64,000 nt of DNA from Molossus alvarezi (Eukaryota > Chordata > Mammalia > Chiroptera > Molossidae): contig JBAWUJ010000105.1 in the NCBI GenBank assembly GCA_037176705.1, forward strand, positions 124,001 to 188,000, written 5' to 3'. Positions 25,504 through 39,223 of this stretch are shown here, piece by piece. The position numbers and the translations under genes are program-made. The notes below the pieces were generated by a model that saw nothing but the letters and a program-made list of their open reading frames with translations, had not been told where the DNA came from and did no database searches. Positions within the stretch are counted from its first letter, which is position 1. Every line of letters starts with the position of its first letter.

Positions 25504-27463
25504 TGCACAGAAAGAACACCAGTCATGAACACTTTTGACTATGCCTGTGTATTCCCAGGTTCTTAGGGGAAATAGTCCTGAAACAAGTGAATCCATGACC
25601 ATTGTTCAAAGACTGACACTCCCTCTTTTAAATTGATCCCTTTTTTGTTCTAATGGCTGGAATAAGGGGATTGAGTACTTGTCAGTTATCAAGAAATAGG
25701 CTGAAATTGTCACAGGGAATTAGAAAGATAGGTTCGGGAGATTCCAGTCATGAACAATGTACAATTCCAGCACTTCACAATGATGGAATGCGTTTACTTT
25801 GAATTCTCAGGAGAAAACAGGTATCTACTCCTTATGTTTTTTGAGGAAATCGGTACAAACAGTGAAATGTATGATGGTTCCTAGAATGACACTGATTCAT
25901 TCGGTCACAACTTTAAAGAATGTGTGTAGAACTGAATAGGGTATAGATTTCCATGACCTGAACATTGCCCTAACCAATGTGTTTGATTTCTGCAGCCCAG
26001 CCTTTGTTGGATATCAAGATGACTCATAGACACTTCCAGGCAAACAACACGTATGCAGGGCTAAAAGGTAGTATGTGGAAAGGCTGCCTCATCAACTAGT
26101 ACAGGTTGACTTTCCTGGTCACATAGGAAAGAAGGTAGACACCTGCATTTACTTACAACACTGTTTGACACTCCAATGTAAAGTATGCCCTGCACACCGG
26201 GCATAGTTAGTGTGTAAGTAATTGAAATGGATACCCAGGTCCACTGCACAAGTGCATTTTCTCTAGAACACTCTTCTTGTTCTCATTCACAGAGATGTTC
26301 AATGTGAAAAACCCTTGGTATTGTCAGTGTCTTCCAATTCATGGATTTACTCCTTGCATGGAGACAACCAATGTTTCAACTACATCACTTTAGATGTGTT
26401 CAGTTTCACTGCTTCAAGAATGCACATATGTGACACCAGTAGTTATCAATCTTTCCATTGATTCAGTCTTGGCCATACGCTGGTTCACTGTTCTGAGTAA
26501 GAATCATGTGAAACCAACTGCTTCAGCAGAAACCAAACTTTTTCCAAGTATCGCCTTCCAAAATGGGCTTTAAGACGATCCAATCTTTGAAACCATGAAC
26601 AACACAGAACACAAAAAGGGGTAACTTTTGATGCTACACATAAGTGTGCTCTGTCCTAGTTGTTCTTTCCATGATATGACTGGATCTCCCTATAAAACGA
26701 GGAGAATGTACGTTAAAGTGTTCATGTTCCTCAAGATCTGTGCATTCACTTAACCCAAATGGAAATGTTCATTCATTCCAACAGTTGTTTGACTAGAACA
26801 TGTTTGTTCACACTTTCCCTGCAAAGGTACTTAACTTCCCAGGGAAAAACATGCCACTGAGTGAATGTGGCCCCTGGCTCTCACAGAGTTTTGCCCATAG
26901 TTCAGTATATCCAAGACTGCACCAGCAAGTCTTGAGTCTCTTTGTCTGGAACAAGGGAAAGAAACTTACACTGCGAAGTTTCAGTGTGATTCCACCTTTA
27001 CCAATGGACATTTCTTAAACAATTAACCAAAACAACATATGCTTTGAGGATCCTCACGCTCTAGGCTTCATGGAAGTGACTTAGGTGCCACTGAAGTGAA
27101 GAGTTCTAACACAGTTCATTTGGAATAGGTTTGCTTTGTATACACTCTCCTACAATCAAACTAGAGTGAAAAGTATATCTAAGGACCTATCCAGAGTCAG
27201 GTTGCCACATTACCTTAAATCAATACTTTACACAACTGTACTAAGAACACGTAATCTGAAAAACAGTACAACAGTGGTGGTTCCATTTCGTGTGAAGCGG
27301 GTATAGCCCTAGAATCTTTTTCTCAATATTTGGATATTATTTGAAGAAGGTTGTCTATTGGAACACAGTTCTTTGAACAGGGACCCACTGAACAGTCCAT
27401 TGGACACTGCAACCGTATTAAGGTTTCCATTCTGCTCTTGAACTGAATGTTATTCTATTATTC
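25504..27463 (+). repeat. Satellite unit 14 (type A)
   Basis: 1960 bp. Carries the type A set plus 'gaacaatgtac' and 'gcacttcac'. Its last ~100 bp have 'gggacccac', a type B marker. Own changes: 'gaaattgtc' and 'ctttacacaac'. Confidence 0.98.
27286..27302 (+). other. CENP-B box, unit 14
   Basis: Same 17 bases, 1960 bp from the previous box. Confidence 0.88.
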
Positions 27464-29423
27464 TGCACAGAAAGAACACCAGTCATGAACACTTTTGACT
27501 ATGCCTGTGTATTCCCAGGTTCTTAGGGGAAATAGTCCTGAAACAAGAGAATCCATGACCATTGTTCAAAGACTGACACTCCCTCTTTTAAATTGATCCC
27601 TTTTTTGTTCTAATGGCTGGAATAAGGGGATTGAGTACTTGTCAGTTATCAAGAAATAGGCTGAATTTGTCACAGGGAATTAGAAAGATAGGTTCGGGAG
27701 ATTCCAGTCATGAACAAGGTACAATTCCAGCCTTTCACAATGATGGAATGCGTTTACTTTGAATTCTCAGGAGAAAACAGGTATCTACTCCTTATATTTT
27801 TTGAGGAAATCGGTACAAACAGTGAAATGTATGATGGTTCCTAGAATGACACTGATTCATTCGGTCACAACTTTAAAGAATGTGTGTAGAACTGAATAGG
27901 GTATAGATTTCCATGACCTGAACATTGCCCTAAACAATGTGTTTGATTTCTGCAGCCCAGCCTTTGTTGGATATCAAGATGACTCATAGACACTTCCAGG
28001 CAAACAACACGTATGCAGGGCTAAAAGGTAGTATGTGGAAAGGCTGCCTCATCAACTAGTACAGGTTGACTTTCCTGGTCACATAGGAAAGAAGGTAGAC
28101 ACCTGCATTTACTTACAACACTGTTTGACACTCCAATGTAAAGTATGCCCTGCACACCGGGCATAGTTAGTGTGTAAGTAATTGAAATGGATACCCAGGT
28201 CCGCTGCACAAGTGCATTTTCTCTAGAACACTCCTCTTGTTCTCATTCACAGAGATGTTCAATGTGAAAAACCCTTGGTATTGTCAGTGTCTTCCAATTC
28301 ATGGATTTACTCCTTGCATGGAGACAACCAATGTTTCAACTACATCACTTTAGATGTGTTCAGTTTCACTGCTTCAAGAATGCACATATGTGACACCAGT
28401 AGTTATCAATCTTTCCATTGATTCAGTCTTGGCCATACGTTTGTTCACTGTTCTGAGTAAGAATCATGTGAAACCAACTGCTACAGCAGAAACCAAACTT
28501 TTTCCAAGTATCGCCTTCAAAAATGGGCTTCAAGACGATCCAATCTTTGAAACCATGAACAACACAGAACACAAAAAGGGATAACTTTTGATGCTACACA
28601 TAAGTGTGCTCTGTCCTAGTTGTTCTTTCCATGATATGACTGGATCTCCCTATAAAACGAGGAGAATGTACGTTAAAGTGTTCATGTTCCTCAAGATCTG
28701 TGCATTCACTTAACCCAAATGCAAATATTCATTCATTCCAAAAGTTGTTTGACTAGAACATGTTTGTTCACACTTTCCCTGCAAAGGTACTTAACTTCCC
28801 AGGGAAAAACATGCCACTGAGTGAATGTGGCCCCTGGCTCTCACAGAGTTTTGCCCATAGTTCAGTATATCCAAGACTGCACTAGCAAGTCTTGAGTCTC
28901 TTTGTCTGGAACAAGGGAAAGAAACTTACACTGCGAAGTTTCAGTGTGATTCCACCTTTACAAATGGACATTTCTTAAACACTTAACCAAAACAACATAT
29001 GCTTTGAGGATCCTCACGCTCTAGGCTTCATGGAAGTGACTTTGGTGCCACTGAAGTGAAGAGTTCTAACACAGTTCATTTGGAATATGTTTGCTTTGTA
29101 TACACTCTCCTACAATCAAACTAGAGTGAAAAGTATATCTAAGGACCTATCCAGAGTCAGGTTGCCACATTTCCTTAAATCAATACTTTCCACAACTGTA
29201 CTAAGAACACGTAATCTGAAAAACAGTACAACAGTGGTGGTTCCATTTCGTGTGAAGCGGGTATAGCCCTAGAATCTTTTTCTCAATATTTGGATAGTAT
29301 TTGAAGAAGGTTGTCTATTGGAACACATTTCTTTGAACAGGGACCCACTGAACAGTCCATTGGACACTGCAACCGTATTAAGGTTTCCATTCTGCTCTTG
29401 AACTGAATGTTATTCTATTATTC
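27464..29423 (+). repeat. Satellite unit 15 (type B)
   Basis: 1960 bp. Carries the full type B set of unit 13. The only clear own change I noticed is 'acaagagaatc' near 27545. Confidence 0.98.
29246..29262 (+). other. CENP-B box, unit 15
   Basis: Same 17 bases, 1960 bp from the previous box. Confidence 0.88.
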
Positions 29424-31383
29424 TGCACAGAAAGAACACCAGTCATGAACACTTTTGACTATGCCTGTGTATTCCCAGGTTCTTAGGGGAAATAGTCCTG
29501 AAACAAGTGAATCCATGACCATTGTTCAAAGACTGACACTCCCTCTTTTAAATTGATCCCTTTTTTGTTCTAATGGCTGGAATAAGGGGATTGAGTACTT
29601 GTCAGTTATCAAGAAATAGGCTGAATTTGTCACAGGGAATTAGAAAGATAGGTTCGGGAGATTCCAGTCATGAACAATGTACAATTCCAGCACTTCACAA
29701 TGATGGAATGCGTTTACTTTGAATTCTCAGGAGAAAACAGGTATCTACTCCTTATGTTTTTTGAGGAAATCGGTACAAACAGTGAAATGTATGATGGTTC
29801 CTAGAATGACACTGATTCATTCGGTCACAACTTTAAAGAATGTGTGTAGAACTGAATAGGGTATAGATTTCCATGACCTGAACATTGCCCTAACCAATGT
29901 GTTTGATTTCTGCAACCTAGCCTTTGTTGGATATCAAGATGACTCATAGACACTTCCAGGCAAACAACACGTATGCAGGGCTAAAAGGTAGTATGTGGAA
30001 AGGCTGCCTCATCAACTAGTACAGGTTGACTTTCCTGGTCACATAGGAAAGAAGGTAGACACCTGCATTTACTTACAACACTGTTTGACACTCCAATGTA
30101 AAGTATGCCCTGCACACCGGGCATAGTTAGTGTGTAAGTAATTGAAATGGATACCCAGGTCCACTGCACAAGTGCATTTTCTCTAGAACACTCTTCTTGT
30201 TCTCATTCACAGAGATGTTCAATGTGAAAAACCCTTGGTATTGTCAGTGTCTTCCAATTCATGGATTTACTCCTTGCATGGAGACAACCAATGTTTCAAC
30301 TACATCACTTTAGATGTGTTCAGTTTCACTGCTTCAAGAATGCACATATGTGACACCAGTAGTTATCAATCTTTCCATTGATTCAGTCTTGGCCATACGC
30401 TGGTTCACTGTTCTGAGTAAGAATCATGTGAAACCAACTGCTTCAGCAGAAACCAAACTTTTTCCAAGTATCGCCTTCCAAAATGGGCTTTAAGACGATC
30501 CAATCTTTGAAACCATGAACAACACAGAACACAAAAAGGGGTAACTTTTGATGCTACACATAAGTGTGCTCTGTCCTAGTTGTTCTTTCCATGATATGAC
30601 TGGATCTCCCTATAAAACGAGGAGAATGTACGTTAAAGTGTTCATGTTCCTCAAGATCTGTGCATTCACTTAACCCAAATGGAAATGTTCATTCATTCCA
30701 ACAGTTGTTTGACTAGAACATGTTTGTTCACACTTTCCCTGCAAAGGTACTTAACTTCCCAGGGAAAAACATGCCACTGAGTGAATGTGGCCCCTGGCTC
30801 TCACAGAGTTTTGCCCATAGTTCAGTATATCCAAGACTGCACCAGCAAGTCTTGAGTCTCTTTGTCTGGAACAAGGGAAAGAAACTTACACTGCGAAGTT
30901 TCAGTGTGATTCCACCTTTACCAATGGACATTTCTTAAACAATTAACCAAAACAACATATGCTTTGAGGATCCTCACGCTCTAGGCTTCATGGAAGTGAC
31001 TTAGGTGCCACTGAAGTGAAGAGTTCTAACACAGTTCATTTGGAATAGGTTTGCTTTGTATACACTCTCCTACAATCAAACTAGAGTGAAAAGTATATCT
31101 AAGGACCTATCCAGAGTCAGGTTGCCACATTACCTTAAATCAATACTTTCCACAACTGTACTAAGAACACGTAATCTGAAAAACAGTACAACAGTGGTGG
31201 TTCCATTTCGTGTGAAGCGGGTATAGCCCTAGAATCTTTTTCTCAATATTTGGATATTATTTGAAGAAGGTTGTCTATTGGAACACAGTTCTTTGAACAG
31301 GGAGCCACTGAACAGTCCATTGGACACTGCAACCGTATTAAGGTTTCCATTCTGCTCTTGAACTGAATGTTATTCTATTATTC
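29424..31383 (+). repeat. Satellite unit 16 (type A)
   Basis: 1960 bp. Carries the type A set of unit 14. Own change 'tgcaacctagcc' near 29912 removes the acceptor-like AG present in the other units. Confidence 0.98.
31206..31222 (+). other. CENP-B box, unit 16
   Basis: Same 17 bases, 1960 bp from the previous box. Confidence 0.88.
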
Positions 31384-33343
31384 TGCACAGAAAGAACACC
31401 AGTCATGAACACTTTTGACTATGCCTGTGTATTCCCAGGTTCTTAGGGGAAATAGTCCTGAAACAAGTGAATCCATGACCATTGTTCAAAGACTGACACT
31501 CCCTCTTTTAAATTGATCCCTTTTTTGTTCTAATGGCTGGAATAAGGGGATTGAGTACTTGTCAGTTATCAAGAAATAGGCTGAATTTGTCACAGGGAAT
31601 TAGAAAGATAGGTTCGGGAGATTCCAGTCATGAACAAGGTACAATTCCAGCCTTTCACAATGATGGAATGCGTTTACTTTGAATTCTCAGGAGAAAACAG
31701 GTATCTACTCCTTATATTTTTTGAGGAAATCGGTACAAACAGTGAAATGTATGATGGTTCCTAGAATGACACTGATTCATTCGGTCACAACTTTAAAGAA
31801 TGTGTGTAGAACTGAATAGGGTATAGATTTCCATGACCTGAACATTGCCCTAAACAATGTGTTTGATTTCTGCAGCCCAGCCTTTGTTGGATATCAAGGT
31901 GACTCATAGACACTTCCAGGCAAACAACACGTATGCAGGGCTAAAAGGTAGTATGTGGAAAGGCTGCCTCATCAACTAGTACAGGTTGACTTTCCTGGTC
32001 ACATAGGAAAGAAGGTAGACACCTGCATTTACTTACAACACTGTTTGACACTCCAATGTAAAGTATGCCCTGCACACCGGGCATAGTTAGTGTGTAAGTA
32101 ATTGAAATGGATACCCAGGTCCGCTGCACAAGTGCATTTTCTCTAGAACACTCCTCTTGTTCTCATTCACAGAGATGTTCAATGTGAAAAACCCTTGGTA
32201 TTGTCAGTGTCTTCCAATTCATGGATTTACTCCTTGCATGGAGACAACCAATGTTTCAACTACATCACTTTAGATGTGTTCAGTTTCACTGCTTCAAGAA
32301 TGCACATATGTGACACCAGTAGTTATCAATCTTTCCATTGATTCAGTCTTGGCCATACGTTTGTTCACTGTTCTGAGTAAGAATCATGTGAAACCAACTG
32401 CTACAGCAGAAACCAAACTTTTTCCAAGTATCGCCTTCAAAAATGGGCTTCAAGACGATCCAATCTTTGAAACCATGAACAACACAGAACACAAAAAGGG
32501 ATAACTTTTGATGCTACACATAAGTGTGCTCTGTCCTAGTTGTTCTTTCCATGATATGACTGGATCTCCCTATAAAACGAGGAGAATGTACGTTAAAGTG
32601 TTCATGTTCCTCAAGATCTGTGCATTCACTTAACCCAAATGCAAATATTCATTCATTCCAAAAGTTGTTTGACTAGAACATGTTTGTTCACACTTTCCCT
32701 GCAAAGGTACTTAACTTCCCAGGGAAAAACATGCCACTGAGTGAATGTGGCCCCTGGCTCTCACAGAGTTTTGCCCATAGTTCAGTATATCCAAGACTGC
32801 ACTAGCAAGTCTTGAGTCTCTTTGTCTGGAACAAGGGAAAGAAACTTACACTGCGAAGTTTCAGTGTGATTCCACCTTTACAAATGGACATTTCTTAAAC
32901 ACTTAACCAAAACAACATATGCTTTGAGGATCCTCACGCTCTAGGCTTCATGGAAGTGACTTTGGTGCCACTGAAGTGAAGAGTTCTAACACAGTTCATT
33001 TGGAATATGTTTGCTTTGTATACACTCTCCTACAATCAAACTAGAGTGAAAAGTATATCTAAGGACCTATCCAGAGTCAGGTTGCCACATTTCCTTAAAT
33101 CAATACTTTCCACAACTGTACTAAGAACACGTAATCTGAAAAACAGTACAACAGTGGTGGTTCCATTTCGTGTGAAGCGGGTATAGCCCTAGAATCTTTT
33201 TCTCAATATTTGGATAGTATTTGAAGAAGGTTGTCTATTGGAACACATTTCTTTGAACAGGGACCCACTGAACAGTCCATTGGACACTGCAACCGTATTA
33301 AGGTTTCCATTCTGCTCTTGAACTGAATGTTATTCTATTATTC
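31384..33343 (+). repeat. Satellite unit 17 (type B)
   Basis: 1960 bp. Full type B set, with own change 'atcaaggtgac' near 31895. Confidence 0.98.
33166..33182 (+). other. CENP-B box, unit 17
   Basis: Same 17 bases, 1960 bp from the previous box. Confidence 0.88.
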
Positions 33344-35303
33344 TGCACAGAAAGAACACCAGTCATGAACACTTTTGACTATGCCTGTGTATTCCCAGGT
33401 TCTTAGGGGAAATAGTCCTGAAACAAGTGAATCCATGACCATTGTTCAAAGACTGACACTCCCTCTTTTAAATTGATCCCTTTTTTGTTCTAATGGCTGG
33501 AATAAGGGGATTGAGTACTTGTCAGTTATCAAGAAATAGGCTGAATTTGTCACAGGGAATTAGAAAGATAGGTTCGGGAGATTCCAGTCATGAACAATGT
33601 ACAATTCCAGCCCTTCACAATGATGGAATGCGTTTACTTTGAATTCTCAGGAGAAAACAGGTATCTACTCCTTATGTTTTTTGAGGAAATCGGTACAAAC
33701 AGTGAAATGTATGATGGTTCCTAGAATGACACTGATTCATTCGGTCACAACTTTAAAGAATGTGTGTAGAACTGAATAGGGTATAGATTTCCATGACCTG
33801 AACATTGCCCTAACCAATGTGTTTGATTTCTGCAGCCCAGCCTTTGTTGGATATCAAGATGACTCATAGACACTTCCAGGCAAACAACACGTATGCAGGG
33901 CTAAAAGGTAGTATGTGGAAAGGCTGCCTCATCAACTAGTACAGGTTGACTTTCCTGGTCACATAGGAAAGAAGGTAGACACCTGCATTTACTTACAACA
34001 CTGTTTGACACTCCAATGTAAAGTATGCCCTGCACACCGGGCATAGTTAGTGTGTAAGTAATTGAAATGGATACCCAGGTCCGCTGCACAAGTGCATTTT
34101 CTCTAGAACACTCCTCTTGTTCTCATTCACAGAGATGTTCAATGTGAAAAACCCTTGGTATTGTCAGTGTCTTCCAATTCATGGATTTACTCCTTGCATG
34201 GAGACAACCAATGTTTCAACTACATCACTTTAGATGTGTTCAGTTTCACTGCTTCAAGAATGCACATATGTGACACCAGTAGTTATCAATCTTTCCATTG
34301 ATTCAATCTTGGCCATACGTTGGTTCACTGTTCTGAGTAAGAATCATGTGAAACCAACTGCTACAGCAGAAACCAAACTTTTTCCAAGTATCGCCTTCAA
34401 AAATGGGCTTCAAGACGATCCAATCTTTGAAACCATGAACAACACAGAACACAAAAAGGGATAACTTTTGATGCTACACATAAGTGTGCTCTGTCCTAGT
34501 TGTTCTTTCCATGATATGACTGGATCTCCCTATAAAACGAGGAGAATGTACGTTAAAGTGTTCATGTTCCTCAAGATCTGTGCATTCACTTAACCCAAAT
34601 GCAAATATTCATTCATTCCAAAAGTTGTTTGACTAGAACATGTTTGTTCACACTTTCCCTGCAAAGGTACTTAACTTCCCAGGGAAAAACATGCCACTGA
34701 GTGAATGTGGCCCCTGGGTCTCACAGAGTTTTGCCCATAGTTCAGTATATCCAAGACTGCACTAGCAAGTCTTGAGTCTCTTTGTCTGGAACAAGGGAAA
34801 GAAACTTACACTGCGAAGTTTCAGTGTGATTCCACCTTTACAAATGGACATTTCTTAAACACTTAACCAAAACAACATATGCTTTGAGGATCCTCACGCT
34901 CTAGGCTTCATGGAAGTGACTTAGGTGCCACTGAAGTGAGGAGTTCTAACACAGTTCATTTGGAATAGGTTTGCTTTGTATACACTCTCCTACAATCAAA
35001 CTAGAGTGAAAAGTATATCTAAGGACCTATCCAGAGTCAGGTTGCCACATTACCTTAAATCAATACTTTCCACAACTGTACTAAGAACACGTAATCTGAA
35101 AAACAGTACAACAGTGGTGGTTCCATTTCGTGTGAAGCGGGTATAGCCCTAGAATCTTTTTCTCAATATTTGGATATTATTTGAAGAAGGTTGTCTATTG
35201 GAACACAGTTCTTTGAACAGGGAGCCACTGAACAGTCCATTGGACACTGCAACCGTATTAAGGTTTCCATTCTGCTCTTGAACTGAATGTTATTCTATTA
35301 TTC
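33344..35303 (+). repeat. Satellite unit 18 (A/B/A chimera)
   Basis: 1960 bp. Type A markers to about 34079 ('gaacaatgtac', 'ctaaccaatg'); type B markers from 34082 to about 34880 ('ccgctgc', 'gcaaatatt', 'aaaagttg', 'cactagcaag'); type A again from about 34921 ('cttaggtgcc', 'cattacctt', 'gggagccac'). Own changes: 'attcaatctt' and 'gtgaggag'. Confidence 0.97.
35126..35142 (+). other. CENP-B box, unit 18
   Basis: Same 17 bases, 1960 bp from the previous box; in the second type A segment of the chimera. Confidence 0.88.
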
Positions 35304-37263
35304 TGCACAGAAAGAACACCAGTCATGAACACTTTTGACTATGCCTGTGTATTCCCAGGTTCTTAGGGGAAATAGTCCTGAAACAAGTGAATCCATGACC
35401 ATTGTTCAAAGACTGACACTCCCTCTTTTAAATTGATCCCTTTTTTGTTCTAATGGCTGGAATAAGGGGATTGAGTACTTGTCAGTTATCAAGAAATAGG
35501 CTGAATTTGTCACAGGGAATTAGAAAGATAGGTTCGGGAGATTCCAGTCATGAACAAGGTACAATTCCAGCCTTTCACAATGATGGAATGCGTTTACTTT
35601 GAATTCTCAGGAGAAAACAGGTATCTACTCCTTATATTTTTTGAGGAAATCGGTACAAACAGTGAAATGTATGATGGTTCCTAGAATGACACTGATTCAT
35701 TCGGTCACAACTTTAAAGAATGTGTGTAGAACTGAATAGGGTATAGATTTCCATGACCTGAACATTGCCCTAAACAATGTGTTTGATTTCTGCAGCCCAG
35801 CCTTTGTTGGATATCAAGATGACTCATAGACACTTCCAGGCAAACAACACGTATGCAGGGCTAAAAGGTAGTATGTGGAAAGGCTGCCTCATCAACTAGT
35901 ACAGGTTGACTTTCCTGGTCACATAGGAAAGAAGGTAGACACCTGCATTTACTTACAACACTGTTTGACACTCCAATGTAAAGTATGCCCTGCACACCGG
36001 GCATAGTTAGTGTGTAAGTAATTGAAATGGATACCCAGGTCCGCTGCACAAGTGCATTTTCTCTAGAACACTCCTCTTGTTCTCATTCACAGAGATGTTC
36101 AATGTGAAAAACCCTTGGTATTGTCAGTGTCTTCCAATTCATGGATTTACTCCTTGCATGGAGACAACCAATGTTTCAACTACATCACTTTAGATGTGTT
36201 CAGTTTCACTGCTTCAAGAATGCACATATGTGACACCAGTAGTTATCAATCTTTCCATTGATTCAGTCTTGGCCATACGTTTGTTCACTGTTCTGAGTAA
36301 GAATCATGTGAAACCAACTGCTACAGCAGAAACCAAACTTTTTCCAAGTATCGCCTTCAAAAATGGGCTTCAAGACGATCCAATCTTTGAAACCATGAAC
36401 AACACAGAACACAAAAAGGGATAACTTTTGATGCTACACATAAGTGTGCTCTGTCCTAGTTGTTCTTTCCATGATATGACTGGATCTCCCTATAAAACGA
36501 GGAGAATGTACGTTAAAGTGTTCATGTTCCTCAAGATCTGTGCATTCACTTAACCCAAATGCAAATATTCATTCATTCCAAAAGTTGTTTGACTAGAACA
36601 TGTTTGTTCACACTTTCCCTGCAAAGGTACTTAACTTCCCAGGGAAAAACATGCCACTGAGTGAATGTGGCCCCTGGCTCTCACAGAGTTTTGCCCATAG
36701 TTCAGTATATCCAAGACTGCACTAGCAAGTCTTGAGTCTCTTTGTCTGGAACAAGGGAAAGAAACTTACACTGCGAAGTTTCAGTGTGATTCCACCTTTA
36801 CAAATGGACATTTCTTAAACACTTAACCAAAACAACATATGCTTTGAGGATCCTCACGCTCTAGGCTTCATGGAAGTGACTTTGGTGCCACTGAAGTGAA
36901 GAGTTCTAACACAGTTCATTTGGAGTAGGTTTGCTTTGTATACACTCTCCTACAATCAAACTAGAGTGAAAAGTATATCTAAGGACCTATCCAGAGTCAG
37001 GTTGCCACATTTCCTTAAATCAATACTTTCCACAACTGTACTAAGAACACGTAATCTGAAAAACAGTACAACAGTGGTGGTTCCATTTCGTGTGAAGCGG
37101 GTATAGCCCTAGAATCTTTTTCTCAATATTTGGATAGTATTTGAAGAAGGTTGTCTATTGGAACACATTTCTTTGAACAGGGACCCACTGAACAGTCCAT
37201 TGGACACTGCAACCGTATTAAGGTTTCCATTCTGCTCTTGAACTGAATGTTATTCTATTATTC
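35304..37263 (+). repeat. Satellite unit 19 (type B)
   Basis: 1960 bp. Type B set throughout, except 'ggagtaggtt' in place of 'gaatatgttt' near 36923. Confidence 0.98.
37086..37102 (+). other. CENP-B box, unit 19
   Basis: Same 17 bases, 1960 bp from the previous box. Confidence 0.88.
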
Positions 37264-39223
37264 TGCACAGAAAGAACACCAGTCATGAACACTTTTGACT
37301 ATGCCTGTGTATTCCCAGGTTCTTAGGGGAAATAGTCCTGAAACAAGTGAATCCATGACCATTGTTCAAAGACTGACACTCCCTCTTTTAAATTGATCCC
37401 TTTTTTGTTCTAATGGCTGGAATAAGGGGATTGAGTACTTGTCAGTTATCAAGAAATAGGCTGAATTTGTCACAGGGAATTAGAAAGATAGGTTCGGGAG
37501 ATTCCAGTCATGAACAATGTACAATTCCAGCCCTTCACAATGATGGAATGCGTTTACTTTGAATTCTCAGGAGAAAACAGGTATCTACTCCTTATGTTTT
37601 TTGAGGAAATCGGTACAAACAGTGAAATGTATGATGGTTCCTAGAATGACACTGATTCATTCGGTCACAACTTTAAAGAATGTGTGTAGAACTGAATAGG
37701 GTATAGATTTCCATGACCTGAACATTGCCCTAACCAATGTGTTTGATTTCTGCAGCCCAGCCTTTGTTGGATATCAAGATGACTCATAGACACTTCCAGG
37801 CAAACAACACGTATGCAGGGCTAAAAGGTAGTATGTGGAAAGGCTGCCTCATCAACTAGTACAGGTTGACTTTCCTGGTCACATAGGAAAGAAGGTAGAC
37901 ACCTGCATTTACTTACAACACTGTTTGACACTCCAATGTAAAGTATGCCCTGCACACCGGGCATAGTTAGTGTGTAAGTAATTGAAATGGATACCCAGGT
38001 CCACTGCACAAGTGCATTTTCTCTAGAACACTCCTCTTGTTCTCATTCACAGAGATGTTCAATGTGAAAAACCCTTGGTATTGTCAGTGTCTTCCAATTC
38101 ATGGATTTACTCCTTGCATGGAGACAACCAATGTTTCAACTACATCACTTTAGATGTGTTCAGTTTCACTGCTTCAAGAATGCACATATGTGACACCAGT
38201 AGTTATCAATCTTTCCATTGATTCAGTCTTGGCCATACGCTGGTTCACTGTTCTGAGTAAGAATCATGTGAAACCAACTGCTACAGCAGAAACCAAACTT
38301 TTTCCAAGTATCGCCTTCAAAAATGGGCTTCAAGACGATCCAATCTTTGAAACCATGAACAACACAGAACACAAAAAGGGATAACTTTTGATGCTACACA
38401 TAAGTGTGCTCTGTCCTAGTTGTTCTTTCCATGATATGACTGGATCTCCCTATAAAACGAGGAGAATGTACGTTAAAGTGTTCATGTTACTCAAGATCTG
38501 TGCATTCACTTAACCCAAATGCAAATATTCATTCATTCCAACAGTTGTTTGACTAGAACATGTTTGTTCACACTTTCCCTGCAAAGGTACTTAACTTCCC
38601 AGGGAAAAACATGCCACTGAGTGAATGTGGCCCCTGGCTCTCACAGAGTTTTACCCATAGTTCAGTATATCCAAGACTGCACTAGCAAGTCTTGAGTCTC
38701 TTTGTCTGGAACAAGGGAAAGAAACTTACACTGCGAAGTTTCAGTGTGATTCCACCTTTACCAATGGACATTTCTTAAACACTTAACCAAAACAACATAT
38801 GCTTTGAGGATCCTCACGCTCTAGGCTTCATGGAAGTGACTTAGGTGCCACTGAAGTGAAGAGTTCTAACACAGTTCATTTGGAATAGGTTTGCTTTGTA
38901 TACACTCTCCTACAATCAAACTAGAGTGAAAAGTATATCTAAGGACCTATCCAGAGTCAGGTTTCCACATTTCCTTAAATCAATACTTTCCACAACTGTA
39001 CTAAGAACACGTAATCTGAAAAACAGTACAACAGTGGTGGTTCCATTTCGTGTGAAGCGGGTATAGCCCTAGAATCTGTTTCTCAATATTTGGATATTAT
39101 TTGAAGAAGGTTGTCTATTGGAACACAGTTCTTTGAACAGGGAGCCACTGAACAGTCCATTGGACACTGCAACCGTATTAAGGTTTCCATTCTGCTCTTG
39201 AACTGAATGTTATTCTATTATTC
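37264..39223 (+). repeat. Satellite unit 20 (mosaic)
   Basis: 1960 bp. The front matches unit 18 ('gaacaatgtac', 'gcccttcac'). The middle interleaves B ('gcaaatatt', 'cactagcaag') and A ('ttaccaatgg', 'cttaggtgcc') markers. The tail has 'gtttccac' and 'gaatctgttt', otherwise seen only in units 5 and 8. Confidence 0.97.
39046..39062 (+). other. CENP-B box, unit 20
   Basis: Same 17 bases, 1960 bp from the previous box; downstream 'gaatctgttt' as in units 5 and 8. Confidence 0.88.

Larger units (their letters stand above)
21582..37263 (+). repeat. Dimeric higher-order repeat block, ~3,920-bp period
   Basis: Units 12, 14 and 16 share one variant set (A), and units 13, 15, 17 and 19 share another (B). 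Unit 18 is an A/B/A chimera holding an A position. Same-type units two apart differ at only a few sites, while A and B neighbours differ at twenty or more. This is the definition of a higher-order repeat: the unit being amplified is the dimer, not the monomer. Confidence 0.9.
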
